From contig JAVMKO010000004.1 in the NCBI GenBank assembly GCA_032164245.1, forward strand, positions 31,287,626-31,351,625: DNA of 64,000 nt. The letters run 5' to 3'. The stretch is from Sternotherus odoratus. Taxonomy: Eukaryota > Chordata > Testudines > Kinosternidae. The notes below the pieces were generated by a model. The model was not told the origin of the DNA. It was given only the letters and a program-made list of their open reading frames with translations, and did no database searches. A program made the position numbers and the translations under genes. Below are positions 34,130 to 46,958 of the stretch, in pieces; the first letter of the stretch is position 1; the number at the start of each line of letters is the position of its first letter.

Positions 34130-34412
34130 GGGTATGTCAGCACTGTAATTAAAAATCCATGCCCATGCCAGCTGACTCAGGCTCATGAGGCTCAGGATCA
34201 TGAGCTGTTTAATTACCATATAGCTGTTCAGACTTGGGCTGGAGGCAGCCCAGGGTTCTAGGACCCTGTGAGTGGGAAGGTCCCAGAGCTTAGGCTGCAG
34301 CCTGAACCTGAACATCTACACCACAATTAAACTCTCCCTCAGCCTGAGCCCCATGAGTTTGAGTCACCTGGTAAGAGCCAGCCACAAGTTTTTAATTTCA
34401 GTTAGACACACG
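34130..34412. mobile_element. TIR MITE, about 283 bp
   Basis: The left end GGGTATGTCAGCACTGTAAT and the right end 'tttttaatttcagttagaca' are inverted repeats. The interior has a second inverted pair ('gctgactcaggctcatgagg' against 'ccccatgagtttgagtcacc'). This is a common reptile MITE. Neighbouring frames on both strands are shadows of it. Confidence 0.65.
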
Positions 34413-37400
34413 TTTAGAGCCTCAACACTAATATCTCAAACTTACAACGCTATTGAGGATTAATATATTTAAAATTGTGAGATGCTCAGATGCTACAATG
34501 ATGGGGGCCATACAAGTACAATGAACAGATATTTGAGAAAGTGTTATTGTTTCTTTAAACAGTAGCAACTGTGGTTTGCACAACTGTGGGGGAATTAACC
34601 AATGAGGGAGCCATCCATGCTTTAGGAATGGGAACAATAGGACTGCTATGCAGGATTCACAGGTTTTGGAGATCAAACTACTGTGCTCTATCCATTCCAT
34701 GGGGAAAAGGGTACATGTCTTCCCCAGGAGGTCATGATAGAATTTCATGGAGTTTCCTGCCCACACTTTATATGAATTTCCCATGGAAGATAAAACAAAG
34801 TTGTGAATTACTATTTTTTAAAACAAACATACACCAGATTGTTTATATGTCCTCCTTTGTGGTCTTAAAAGACACCTAACCTAGACTCAGTGGAGTTTCC
34901 TAAGTTGAGACTAAATCATATAGGCATTTGTCTGTTTTCCCAGAGACCCCTTGTATTTGAGCAGAAAGAAGTCTCCAGTGCTGACTTGTCTCTTCGGTTT
35001 CCATTAATTCCAATTTTATATGCACACGTGAATAGTCATATGTCATTATGAGATCTATGGCAGTGAATATTATCCACAAACGGATCTTATTTGAAGTGGA
35101 AAAAAAGTAATTTGTTCTGAAATTAGCTCTATGGAGCTCAGAAGAAAAAAAAAATCAAGTGCCATGTCAATCTCCAGCGGCCTGAGATTTTTAAAGATAA
35201 TATGTTGTGCTTTTGAGAGACATATGTAATTCTAGACAGGTGATGTATTGTTACCTATAATTGACCAAATGAGGGCCCTGGGACCAGTGGTCCATATCAT
35301 TAGAGATACTATGGCTCCTCCCTAGGTCACTTATGGTCTGCCACCAAATCTCATCTTTCAGCTCTCAAACTTTTAGAAAAACACTCACCATGGTCAAGTG
35401 CTTAACTGAGTTATTAATATACAAGGCGGTGCATAGTAGGTTAAGTGAAGAAATTAAAAATCCTGCACCACTAACAGCTTCACCAAACCAGCTTCTCTGT
35501 GAGCAAGTCAAACCTGAAATAAATAATAATTTTCCATTAGTAATCCAATGCAAGACTCTCACTTTCAAATGTTTCCATCTACCACCCAGAAAGACCCAAA
35601 CCAGAGAGTGGTAAGTAAAATCCAAAGTGGAAATAAAATATCTTACACAGACATGGCATCTTCCATAGTGCCAACTCAATCTGGATTCCCTGCCTTTACT
35701 CTGTAGCAACAATGGAGACATTTCATTTGCCAAAGTGGACTGCTCTACTGATTGTCATTTTCATTGAGAAAGTAACCTAGAACCTTTCTAGTTGAAGAAT
35801 CCCATATCAAGGAACTTCATAGCTTGAACTGTACCTTTCTCCGATATCTAATGATATCCTGAGCATCCCAGTTAAGGAGGCATGAGTGCATGCTGCTTTC
35901 TGTGTTATTTTCAGGATACCAAGAGGGCCTTCAAATAAGTGGCACAGAAGGGATTGATAAGAAACAGAACATTAATGTGAACCCTTTCTATGGCCAATTC
36001 CCTGTCAGATTCAACCTCTAGTAATTTGTGGATCCAGTTTTATGCAAACTGAATTCCCTCCTTGCCCATAGCTCTAGCTCTCAAACCCAATATCCTGAGA
36101 TACCGATATAAAATTCTGTCCTCAAGATCTTCTGTGTCTCTAAAACTCAAATCACATTAACTTCCAAGATGCCCCTTATTTTTTCATTAGAGAATACCAA
36201 ATCCAGATTTCATATTCTCTAATGAAATATCATATCTCACCTTAGTTTTCATAATTTCAGGATAAGGATGCCACATTCAGCTTTTAAATATTCATTAGTA
36301 GATAACCTTCTCCTAATTTAAATACTGAAATTTTCATTTGACTCATTTTAACTCATGTTTTCAGACTAAGCTGTTGTCAGAAATACACTTATAGGCTACA
36401 CAGCTATTACCCTGTATGGGTATGTTGTGTACATCAGTTTATTCACAGCTGGTGAAAATAAATGCACCGCAAATGAAAAAAAATGTTTTTCTTCTTTTTC
36501 ATTTGAAATCAGAAATTACAGATTCTTGCATTTTCGCATTCTCCTAAATGATAATTAAACATACAAGATTATGACAACCACATTTGTCATTGTCTAAAAA
36601 ACAGGAGATAGGTGGTATCTTTGAGGAATGACAACCAACGTCTAGCACAATGTTCTTAGTGCTGCTTTTCATAATAGGAATACATATGAGCACAACTTAA
36701 TTTAGCACTGTAAATGTCTCAAATAGAGAAACATACCTGAAGGACGGGTGATGTGCTTAGTGACGTAGCAGGGATTTCAGGTATCTCCTACTTTCATTCT
36801 AGTTTTACAGCAAAGATCATTCAAACATATTCCTGACAGGAGAAAATGTTTTTTGCAGGGAAATATGAAGATTCTTCCTAGAAAAATGCTTCAAAGGAAA
36901 GACGTAAGCAAGCAGTGAATAACATGGTAGCAGTTTCTGGTGCTGACACAGCTGAAGTACATGTCCCCAAACAGCACTTATCCACCACCAAAGAAGGGAC
37001 ATGTGCTTCACTTTGCATACTGTGCTTCACTTTACATACTGTGAGTAGTCCCATTTAATTGGATGCATATAGTTAAGCATATGCAAAGGTCTTCTCAGAA
37101 TCAAGACACAAGGTGGCAATAATAAACATTGAACAATAATATCACTGCTAATTGCAATTCTGTCCCTGAGGCTAAATTTGAGAAGCTGGAGAGTAGATAG
37201 AAATGCTGAATAGCAAAATATTACAGTAGCAAAAGCTATTCAAGAATATGAAGAAACTGTCAGCAGTAGGTAAACAAGATATATACCTAATATGTGTTCA
37301 TGGTTATGTTTGCCTAATTACGTTCTTTATCAGTGATGTTTCAGATAAAAACAAACAAACTTGTTATATTTTGGTTAAGAAATGAAACAAATAATTCTGA

Positions 37401-40288
37401 TCGCTAGATAGAATATATTTTGCACAATCACTTACATTATTTCCATGGCATACATACAGCTCTAGTCCTTTTTGAGCTTTCTGTAACCTGAAAATTTGTA
37501 TTTACTGTTCTCTTTAGGCGAGGGGAGCAAGGAGATGATGGCATCATAACAGTTATATTTACCTAACTCTGATGCCATATTTATGAAAAATGCTTTGCTT
37601 TTACAAGCACTTCAGAGCAATGGGAGAATTCCATCTAATTTCTGAAAGAGTCTCCTGGGATTAAAATATTATCCATAGTTTTAGAATTTCTTGAGAATCT
37701 AGAGAGTGCATCTGTGAATTTTAACATCAGTTATAAATTGATATAATATACTGGCAAAACTTCTATTCAAATGTAATCCAATACAATATAATAAGGGTTT
37801 ATTCCATTCAGAATAAAGCAATGTAAGAATAATGAGAAGCTGGTCAAAATATAGAAAACAAATGCAAATCTGTAAAAACTTTCCATGAAACTGTTTTTGC
37901 CTTTTATTGTGTGTGTGTGAAAATGTCAATATTTTGATATTTTCTGATCAGCTATAAAATAGCCTTGTATTCAGTAAATTATTTATTATACAATTGCTTG
38001 CCCCAGAGACAGAAATAAGAACCAGCCACAACAATCTGGCTTGGTAGGTAGATGCACAGAGGGGAGATAAATAGCCTTCCTCCTATATAGTTTGCATAAG
38101 CACCAGCCACAATCGCAGCCTGAATGTACTGAAGTGAGCAAGCTGCACTATCCTAAAGACAAATATGGTCTCTAGGTTTAACTAACACATTACTTCTATT
38201 TTGAAGGCCATTTCTCCCTTCAATTTGATTTAGGTGACTAGAGGAGCCCTCTGGGCATGGATCTTCCCTTTGCAACATGGAAAATGAATCGCTGCCATCC
38301 TGGCAGCTTGCTTGGCCCTGCATAGATTAAATGTATTCGAGCTCATACACAAAGTGATTCAGAGTTCAAGGGGATGATCTTGGAGAATAGAGAAATTGGT
38401 CTATTCTGTGGCTAGATTTCTATGTGGAAATCCAGGGAGAAAATACGGCTGAGATCTGTTACCTCCCCAAAGCCCCTCTGTGGCTCACCTGAATGGTTGC
38501 AAGTGGACCCACCAGATATCATGGAAAGGAAACCCAGCAAGACTGTAGCTATAACTCTGGGATTGAGAGGAGATGCAGTTTCCAAACCCCAAAACTACTA
38601 AATCAATACGTTTGAAGAAGTCTGTGACAAAACACATTAACATATTTTCTCCCCTTTCTGAGTGGCCGCCTGCATTTCTCCCCTAGAGGGAGCAATAGGG
38701 AGGACATGCTGTAGCCCTTTGTTAACATTTTTCATTTTCACTGACTGAATTCTTCTCTTAGAAGACAGGCTCAAGACTTGCTTGAGGGCAGCAGAGGGAG
38801 GTGAAGGTGTTTTGTTTTCTCTTTGTTTGCTTTCCCCTTCTTCAACCACATTTTTTTTTTCCTATTTGGATTCTCTCTTTGCAGCACAAGCACATTGAAA
38901 CGGACACTAAACTGTCACTTTCAGACAGTGCTTTACTGCAAGAGCTTGTCTCCAATAAGATGTTTTCATTCCCATTTCCCCATAGCACCACCTGAAACAC
39001 AAATTGCTTTTTTCAAAGAAAGTTAGTTCTCAATTACTAGGAGCTACAGTCAATCCCAAATCCTTTTCTTCAGAGGTCTAGGGAGGCTACAGCTACATTA
39101 ATATGTTACACAGTCAGAATCTCAGCAGTTGCCCAGACAGACTTAGAGCCAACTTTGTTTCCCTTAAGCCCATCTGCTCTAAGCTCCTTTGTTACACATC
39201 ACAGTTTGGGTTGGCAGGAGTCATGCTGGGGATCAGTCTTGCTCCGACTTGCATTCGGCTGTCTACAGCTCCAAAGCAATGGTTTACTTTCTGTAGATCA
39301 CCCCATTTTCCCCAGACACGTCTTGTTAAGATTTGGAAGAGGGTGACCTAGTTGCTGCAGTGGTGATCTACACTGTTACCTGGGTTTTCTCAGAACTCAA
39401 AACAGTGGTAACTTAATGGGTTCTCTCTAGGCGGTGTCAGGAATAAATCAAGGGAACACAGCGCTTCCATCTGATGAAAGATTGATATAAATCAGAGTGC
39501 TTTGATCTAGAGTTACTTTTTAATTTGATCTCACACTCACACAGATGTGCTGTCACAGTAGCGTTAGAGCATTTCAAAACAAATAAATTTACCTAGAGTT
39601 CAGAAATGGTTTGGGGGTAGCAGCAGCCAACCTTTCAACAGTGCCCCTTCCGGCTAGCTGCTGAGAACTTACTTGTGCAATCCCTGCCCAAAGAAAGCTC
39701 TCTCAGATTGCTCCAAAGCATATTCTTTAGCCTAAGCACATAACTTATAGTGACTCCTAGTGGGTCATAAATTTTCCTAATTTCAGCAAAACTACTCATT
39801 ATGTCTTATCAAAAGATTTCTAGTCATAACAACAATATGTCAGGGGCACTTAAAACCAAGGTCGCTGTTCACTCACTCTTTTATGCTTCTTAACTTTCTA
39901 TCCCATCCTCTCATTCTTATTAAATTGAGAAATTCTGGGGTACATACAGGAATGCCAAACTCTGGGGTAAAATACACCACCCGTGAGATTTCCTCATACA
40001 CAACTAAATTCTCAGAGTCAAGTGAAATGGCTTGCCAGGAGCCTTACACAATTAAAGCAGTTCAAAAAAACCAGAATGGATTCAAAACCTAGGCCCATAA
40101 TGTTACTCTGCGCTTGTAATGTAAAACTTTTCATTTAAGGATGTCACAGGAAATTAAATATAACATTTTCAGCTAGGTAATTAACATCATTAGGGCTCAA
40201 ATTTAGTGAAACTCATTAATTTCTATGTAGCTCATGAGAGCATTCACCACATTTACAATCTAGAGATTTTACTATTAGGTTAGTTCAC
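34413..40288. other. Unassigned 5.9-kb stretch
   Basis: The longest part with no recognisable transposon. It holds a hairpin at 36182-36227 and a 21-bp tandem duplication ('tgtgcttcactttncatact') at about 37001-37040. No exon, domain or RNA gene was found. Confidence 0.45.
36182..36227. repeat. Perfect inverted repeat, 15-bp arms
   Basis: TTTCATTAGAGAATA (36182-36196) and its exact complement (36213-36227), separated by 16 nt. Confidence 0.9.
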
Positions 40289-40690
40289 TTTGCAAGTAAA
40301 ACTTGCTTTTTCTAATAGTCACAAAATGACTCTGGAATCTGACAGTCGAATTGGATTCTTTCCCTCTCACGCAGCATTACCAGGATGAGAGGCTCTGCAG
40401 GCACAGTTATATCTATAGAGACACCCGTGCAGTACCACTGTCTCCAGATTATGCCTTCAGCAACACTTTTTCCAACTACACTGATGGCTAATGCAGTTGA
40501 CAGGTGTCACTGAGGGCATAATCTGAAGACAACGATGTTTAGATGTTCCTAATGGCATACATTGGCCTGCAAAGGCTCTATCACTGGCAATGAGCCAAGA
40601 GATGGAAAGAATCAAATTTGACTGTCAGAGCCTAGGGTGTATCTATTGGGCAGACAGTTAAACAGAAACAAACATCTTTTTACTTGCAAA
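40289..40690. repeat. Long imperfect foldback, arms about 200 bp
   Basis: Paired blocks run symmetrically about position 40486. 'tttgcaagtaaaa' pairs with 'ttttacttgcaaa' at the outer ends. 40339-40363 pairs with 40604-40628 (23 of 25). 'ggctctgcaggc' pairs with 'gcctgcaaaggctc'. 40445-40455 pairs exactly with 40515-40525. Decayed between blocks, so old. No family recognised; foldback elements of this kind occur among ancient amniote repeats. Confidence 0.75.
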
Positions 40691-41203
40691 CTGAGTATGT
40701 TTGAGGTAGAAATCATTGCACTACATTGAACATGGAAACCCCAGGCCACCACCCTTCCCACATTTCCAATATTTCCAAAGTTGAAAAACTTCTGCTACTC
40801 TGCATGATTCAGTCAAAAACACATTCAACACTGAGCATATGCATTTGATTATGTGTATTCAGTTTGAAATAGTGTCCAGCCCATAAGAGTCTCGGGGAGA
40901 CAGTTTTGAAGTTTTAATACCAAAAGTGGATGTTTTGTGTATAATCTACAGACTGTGATTTGTTTGCTTGAATTTACTGAGTATCTTTGAATCCTGAATT
41001 GAGCTGAAAACAGTACTCTGTTGCAAAGCCAACTAGAAAGAATTATATCATTTTTGATTTAGTGACTGCTACTTGACCTTCCATAGTCAAAACATTGCAG
41101 ACTTTAGAAGCTTGTTTACTCCTAGAGTCTTTATGGTGGGTGCTATTATTAAATGGCAAGAGAAGCTTTCAACAGACTCTTGTAAGAATTCCAACTTCTC
41201 TGC
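40691..41203. other. Unassigned sequence
   Basis: Nothing recognisable. Confidence 0.4.
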
Positions 41204-41205
41204 TA

Positions 41206-42824
41206 CAGTGGAGCCTCGCTATAATGGGACAAGTGAGATCCAAGAAATCCCATTGCAGTAAATGTGGTGTCATGTTACAGTGAGGTTATGAAAATTTACC
41301 ATTTCAAGCCAGTCAGTTAAGTCTTGTAAAAAAACCAATGGTTATCCCAGCATGTTTTAAACACAAAAATAGTAATTTAAATACTGCACATGTACATGAA
41401 AGAAACATGAAATTGACTATACTATACTAACATAATGTACTATACTAACATGTGAAGTCGACTATACTATACTGTCCTATACTAACATAATATACTAACA
41501 TACTGTACTAGACTAGACTATACTAACATGTGAAATCGACTATACCATACTAATCGTTGTGCAGAGTGCAAAGTCAATCTGGTTGCATGACTCCATCATT
41601 TTAAATGTCATCACTTCTTTAAAAAGCTGTCTAGTGTGGTCTGCTTATTTCCCCAGACAGTTGGCTTCTAGCAAAGTCAAGAATGCTTCCGAGTTGGAGG
41701 ATTTTGATGCTGTCCACATCTTGAGTTTCCAGCCACCTCAAACTGGCTTCTAGGTGCTTTACTGCCTCAGACCCTTTTGGTGGGGGAGTTGAGGTACCGT
41801 CATTGTCATCACCGTCATTAGAGCCACTGGTTTCGGGTTCTGGTGGTGCAGTTTCATTCTTCCTGCTGACATTTGCAACAATTTCATCACCAGAGATGTG
41901 TTCATAGGTGGGGGCAGATGTCATCTGCTGAAAACCAGTTTAGGATATCATGATGACGGTGCTCATATTCTCTGAGTGCTTCTCCAGCTAAACGTATGTC
42001 GTCTTCAATGATTCTTGTAAATTGAGGCTCATCGTCGTTATCATCATCATGTGTAGATGATGGAAAATCTGGACCAAGACACTATCCAGCATTGTTGAAT
42101 GCAACGTGCAGAGATAACATCCCAGGCTTTCCCGCCGAGGTAACAGACTTCTTTCAAGTTGAGTGATGCCAGTGATGTGTTGACGGAGGACTTGTTACCT
42201 GCTACCGCCCGCTTGATCATTTTGCGATGATAGTTTTGCTTAAATACCAATATGATGCCTTGGCTGGATTTCTGACATAGGGTTCTTTGGGAGATAAGAG
42301 ACTTTAATCTTGCAGTCATGACTGATGAGATTTTCCACTGGCGGTTGGGCAGGGCAATTATCCAGTAGGAGGAGAGCTTTTCCCTCCTGCTTGAGTTTTC
42401 GCAAATGAGCCCGAACAGCTTGCATGGAAGTTTTATGGAACCAGTCTTCAAATATGGAACTATTCATCCATGCATTCTTGCTGTTGGTGTATTCAAAGGG
42501 AAGGGCCTTCATATTAACATGATGAAAACATCTGGGAGATCTCACTTTTCTGATCATACAATAAGTGTGGTTGCCAGACTTATTGACGCAAAACAAGAGT
42601 GTGACTCAGTCCTTCCGCTGCTTAAAGCCTTCTTGTTTGTGACTATCAGTCCTAGTTCCAAGGATGCAATCGGGTAACATTTTAAAGCATAAGCCAGTCA
42701 CATCACAGTTATAAACTTGATCGGCTGTGTAGCAACCTTCCTCCAGCAACTTTTTAAGCTCAATTGGGTAGGAATCGGCAGCCTCTTTATCAGCTGAGCA
42801 GATTTCCCCAGACACAAGAATTTG
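41206..42824 (-). mobile_element. Tigger-like (pogo superfamily) DNA transposon, truncated
   Basis: Starts CAGTGGAGCCTCGCTATAAT after TA, as expected of a Tigger terminal repeat with TA target. The minus strand carries a decayed transposase, with its 3' end near this terminus. An irregular tandem of 'actatactaacatgtgaaat' units lies at about 41415-41560, between terminus and gene. The other terminal repeat was not found. The transposase N-terminal part is also missing, and homology stops near the 99-bp duplicated segment at 42825. Confidence 0.8.
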
Positions 42825-42830
42825 TACCCG
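41631..42830 (-). pseudogene. Tigger/jerky-type transposase, DDE region, broken
   Basis: Minus-strand frames, in order. 42815-42606 has QVYNCDVTGLCFKMLPD, matching 'vYNaDETGLfwKmlP', with the first catalytic D kept. 42596-42240 has ALLLLDNCPAQP, the second catalytic D in 'LLLDNAPAHP'. It is followed by VSYLPKNPMSEIQPRHHIG, where families read 'LPPNxTSLIQPMDQG', so the third acidic residue is lost. 41924-41631 has ASLRWLETQDVDSIKILQL, the C-terminal part. The frames are offset by shifts. The CENP-B-type DNA-binding N-terminus is absent. This is a dead transposon gene, not a domesticated one on this evidence. Confidence 0.85.
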
Positions 42831-42923
42831 GGTACATTCAGAATCATACTTGATTAATTTACTAACTAAAATAAATGGCTACTACTTTTACTTTGTGTTA
42901 GCACTGCACAGATAATAGAGTTC
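42825..42923 (+). repeat. 99-bp direct repeat, copy A
   Basis: From 'tacccgggtacattcagaat' to 'aatagagttc'. About 93% identical to 43401-43499 with no length change. It lies where Tigger homology ends. Confidence 0.85.
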
Positions 42924-43025
42924 CGGAGTCGATGAGGGCACCGCTGGTGATCGATTTATCGTGACTTGATGAGACGCGATAAATCGATCTCCAAAAGATC
43001 GATGGCTACCCACGGAAGTGAAGAC
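42919..43025 (-). mobile_element. DNA-transposon fragment with inverted repeat
   Basis: ATCGATTTATCG (42950-42961) and its exact complement (42977-42988) enclose 15 nt. The surroundings ('ccggagtcgatgaggg', 'gagacgcgataaatcgat') resemble a turtle Harbinger-like repeat read in reverse. Confidence 0.5.
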
Positions 43026-43400
43026 AAGTCCTTATTCATAAAAGAGAGGGGAATAGTAACAGTTTACTAAGAAAACAGGAAATTCTAATTTACTATAGCT
43101 TTCTGAATAGCCTTGACTAAATATTACATATTGTAATTTAGAGATCCTCAAATATTTGTTTGCAATATGAACAACAGGGCTCTATGAAAAAGAAAAAATA
43201 ATGTTTTAGTTCTAAATATTGTTTATTACAAAATTCACACTCTTAAATGTGTGTGGGGTGTGTGCGCATGTGTGTACTTGAAAATAATTTTAGTGGACAG
43301 ACATACAAACAGACAAAAGTAAACAAAGAAAAACTAACATTTGCTCAGTATTAAAGCTCAATTCTATTATAAAATATGACACAACCTTACTCTGATTTGC

Positions 43401-43499
43401 TACCCAGGTACATTCAGAATCATACTTGATTAATTTACTAACTAAAATAAATGGCTACTATGTTTACTTTGTGTTAGCACTGCGCAGCTAATAGAGTTC
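43401..43499 (+). repeat. 99-bp direct repeat, copy B
   Basis: The second copy, 576 bp downstream of copy A. About six substitutions separate the copies. Confidence 0.85.
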
Positions 43500-44793
43500 T
43501 AGGAACATGAAGTGGATTCTATGTTAGTTTTAACAGAAGTATTGGTAACCAAGTTCTTAAGGCAGAATCTTCATGATCAGTGATGAATAAGCCGGGGGGA
43601 GGGGGGGAAGAGAGAACAGGTTCAGTTTTCAAATTCCTGGCTGAGTTTGTAAGGGTAGGAAGATCTTAGATATAATCCTTTTAAAATAATATATTGAACA
43701 TTCTATATAAAGTCATTGAGATTCTATGTGAGGTCATTGAGAACAATAAATATAAAAGCCCTGAATGCCATCACTACAGAGTAAAAAAAAAAATTCACAA
43801 TTTAAGCTGAATACAGAATAAGAAAGGGAAGAAATTCCAGATAATATGACTGCTTTTACAATGTTAATATAGCCAAATTACACACACTATAAAGATTATT
43901 AAATATCATGTGCTACCTGACTACAGACGGGATTCCTGACATGGTATGAATTACCAGGACCTGGTTTTATGACTCCACCAACTCAGCTGGTATTCACGGG
44001 ATATCAGAGACCTAAAGCAGGCCAGTAAGATGATGCATACATAGTTTTCCCATGTGACCTAAAATTCAAAAAAAGTCTCCACCACAAAAATGAAGATCGG
44101 GGAAAGCCAGAATGGGAGAGGAATAAGGCAGAAAGCTGAAATTCTGGATCTATTGAAGTCAATGGCAAAACTCCCTTTCTCCTCTCTTCTATTTTCATTG
44201 CCTTAGTTTATCATTGCCAGATTGACAATCATTACCACATTGTAAAAAACAAACCCCACAAAATAAAGAATTATCCTCAACCTGGGAGAAAGTCAGGAAA
44301 TTGTAATTACTAGTGACAAACAGGAGACTCTAGAAAATTGGTATTTAATGTTATGTATTACAGCACATGTTAAATTACAACAATAAAATTAGTAGCCCTG
44401 AAACGGATATATGCTTTAACATAAAATCATATTGTCAAGCACTATTCATGTAAAATATCTATCAAAGTATCCAATTGTCATAAAAATCATCATGCATAAT
44501 AAGAGTGACAAGCAATACCAGCATTACCTGACATGTTCCACTATAACACAAAAAGAAGATACGGAGATAGAGATAAAATACAGGCTACAGGGAAATTATT
44601 TCACAAGCTTGTAAACACACAGTGGCTCTGGTAGTCTGAGTTCACTGTCAAATAATAACTAATTAAATATATACTATAAGTGAAGGAATAGCAGTTAATT
44701 GTTTGAAGAGGGAATGATCTAATCAAGAATAAGCACATTCTACAAAATCTACTCATTTTGTTTTCATAAACTCTGAATGTTCTTTCTGTTACC
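43500..44793. other. Unassigned 1.3-kb stretch
   Basis: A G-rich patch lies at about 43592-43609. Otherwise nothing recognisable. Confidence 0.4.
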
Positions 44794-44918
44794 TAGGGTG
44801 ACCAGATGTCCTGATTTTATAGGGACAGTCCCGATTTTTGGATCTTTTTCTTATATAGGTTCCTATTACCCCCCCAACCCCGGTCCCAAGTTTTCACATT
44901 TACTGTTTAATAACCCTA
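44794..44918. mobile_element. TIR MITE, 125 bp
   Basis: Starts TAGGGTGACCAGATGTCC and continues 'gattttatagggacagtccc' to a decayed end 'aataaccctac'. This is a reptile MITE whose full ends read AGGGTGACCAGA and TCTGGTCACCC. Confidence 0.65.
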
Positions 44919-45423
44919 CTATTGCCACAAGTAGAGGGAGTTTGTGCATATCTGTGTGTGTTTATATTTTATATATAAATAAATCTATATATATAAAAGT
45001 CAAGTGGTGTATGTATGTATGTATGTATGTATGTATGTATGACAGCGAACTCCTCCCGCATCGTTTGAGCCAGAGACTTGAAATTTGGTACAGTGAGGGA
45101 TCTTGGGGTCTAGATGCTGGTAAGGGTCGAAAAATTTTCAGATCTCACCTCTGACGCCCCCCAGGGGTGAAAGTCTTTCAGGGCCAATCACATCGGCTGG
45201 GCGGTTAGGTGGTGATGATGTCATAATACCCCCTCCAACAGACACCTCACTCGTTCAGCTCACTGCCCCTCCCTCCTCCAACGGAACCCCGGAGATCCCT
45301 CAGTTCTCTGCCCCTCCCACCTCCCAATGGAACCCCGGAGTCCATCAGCCCTGTGCCCCCTCCCCTGCAAAGGTCCCCGGAATCCCTCGGCTCTGGGCCC
45401 CCTCCCCGCCTGCAACGGATCCG

Positions 45424-46915
45424 AGTTGGGTTTGGTGGGACGGTAAGTGAGGTGGGGGTGTCGGGTTCGGTCGGGGGGTAAGTGAGCCGGGGGGTGTCGG
45501 GGTTGGTCTGGGGGGATGGGAAGGTGTCGGGGTGGGTGAGGGGTGAAAGGTGGGTGTTGGGTTTGGTCTGGGGGGGGAAGGTGTCGGGGTGGGTGCCCAG
45601 ACCAAACCCGACACCCCCCCGGCTCACTTACCCCCCCACCAAACCCGACACCGCCACCTCACCCCCCCACCAACCCCAACACCCACCCCTCACGCCTCAC
45701 CCACCCCGACACCTAGCCACCCCCCCAGACCAAACCCGACACCCCCTGGCTCACTTACCCCCGACCGAACCCGACACCCCCACCTCACCCCCCCAAGCAA
45801 ACCCGACACCCCCTGACCAACCCCAACACCCACACCTCACCCACCCAGACAACTTCCCACCCCCCCCAGACCAAACCCGACACCCCCCCGGCTCACTTAC
45901 CCCCCAACCGAACCCGACACCCCAACCTCACCCCCCCAAGCAAACCCGACACCCCCACCTCACCACCCCACCAACCGCAACACCCCCTGACCAACCCCAA
46001 CACCCACACCTCACCCCTCACCCACCCCAACACCTTCCCACCCCCCCAGACCAAACCCGACACCCCCTGCCTCACTTACCCCCCGACCGAATCCGACACC
46101 CCCACCTCACCCCCCCAAGCAAACCCGACACCCCCTGACCAACCCCAACACCCACACCTCACCCCTCACCCACCCCGACAACTTCCCACCCCCCCAGACC
46201 AAACCCGACACCCCACGGCTCACTTACCCCCCCGACCAAACCCGACAACCCCACCTCACCCCCCCACCAATCGCAACACCCCGAGACCAAACCCGACACC
46301 CCCCGGCTCACTTACCCCCCAATCAAACCCAACACCCCCACCTCACCCTCCCCAAGCAAACCCCACACACCCACCTCACCCCCCCACCGACCGCAACACC
46401 CCCTGACCAACCCCAACACCCACACCTCACCCCTCACCCACCCCGACACCTTTCCACCCCCCCAGACCAAACCCGACACCCCTGGCTCACTTACCCCCCA
46501 ACCGAACCCGAGACCCCCACCTCACCCCCCCACCAACCGCAAACCCCCCTGACCAACCCAAACACCCACCCCTCACCCCTCACCCACTCCGACATCTTCC
46601 CACCCCCCAGACCAAACCCGACACCCCCCCAGCTCACGGTGCACTGTGTAGCACACAGATTATTAAATACATTGTTCGGTCGGGGGGTGAGGTGGGGGTG
46701 TTGGATTTGCTCAGGGGGTCAGGTGGGGGTGTCGGGTTCGGTCGGGGGGTGAGGTGGGGGTGTTGGGTTTGCTTGGGGGGGTCAGGTGGGGTTGTCGGGT
46801 TTGGTCGGGGGGTAAGTGAGCCGGGGGGTGTTGGGGTTGGTCGGGGGGGTGGGAAGGTGTCGGGGTGGGTGAGGGGTGAGGGGTGGATGTTGGGGTTGGT
46901 CAGGGGGTGTCAACT
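45424..46915. repeat. GC-rich minisatellite that switches strand
   Basis: Built from modules of about 30-36 bp around 'accaaacccgacacccccc' plus 'ggctcacttacccccc' or 'cacctcacccccc'. Higher-order periods are about 130-180 bp. 45424-45590 is G-rich, 45596-46632 is C-rich (reverse orientation) and 46675-46915 is G-rich again, so two inversion junctions exist. A 218-residue frame (45482-46138) is only proline/threonine-rich repeat read-through. Confidence 0.9.
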
Positions 46916-46942
46916 GTCTGCCCCCTCCCCACCTCCGACTGA

Positions 46943-46958
46943 CCCGAGCAACGCCGGG
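46943..46958 (+). terminator. Helitron 3 3' terminal hairpin
   Basis: CCCGAGCAACGCCGGG. The third pair is C-G here where the other two copies have T.G, so pairing is kept. It lies 12 nt from the CTAG end. Rolling-circle end signal. Confidence 0.78.

Noticed and set aside
41631..42830. Domesticated Tigger-derived host gene
   Set aside because: Frameshifts, loss of the third acidic residue and loss of the N-terminus argue for a dead transposon.
45247..45627. 126-residue minus-strand frame
   Set aside because: Same minisatellite, same cause.
45482..46138. 218-residue open frame, the longest in the window
   Set aside because: It is proline- and threonine-rich read-through of the Helitron minisatellite, with similar frames on other phases and strands.
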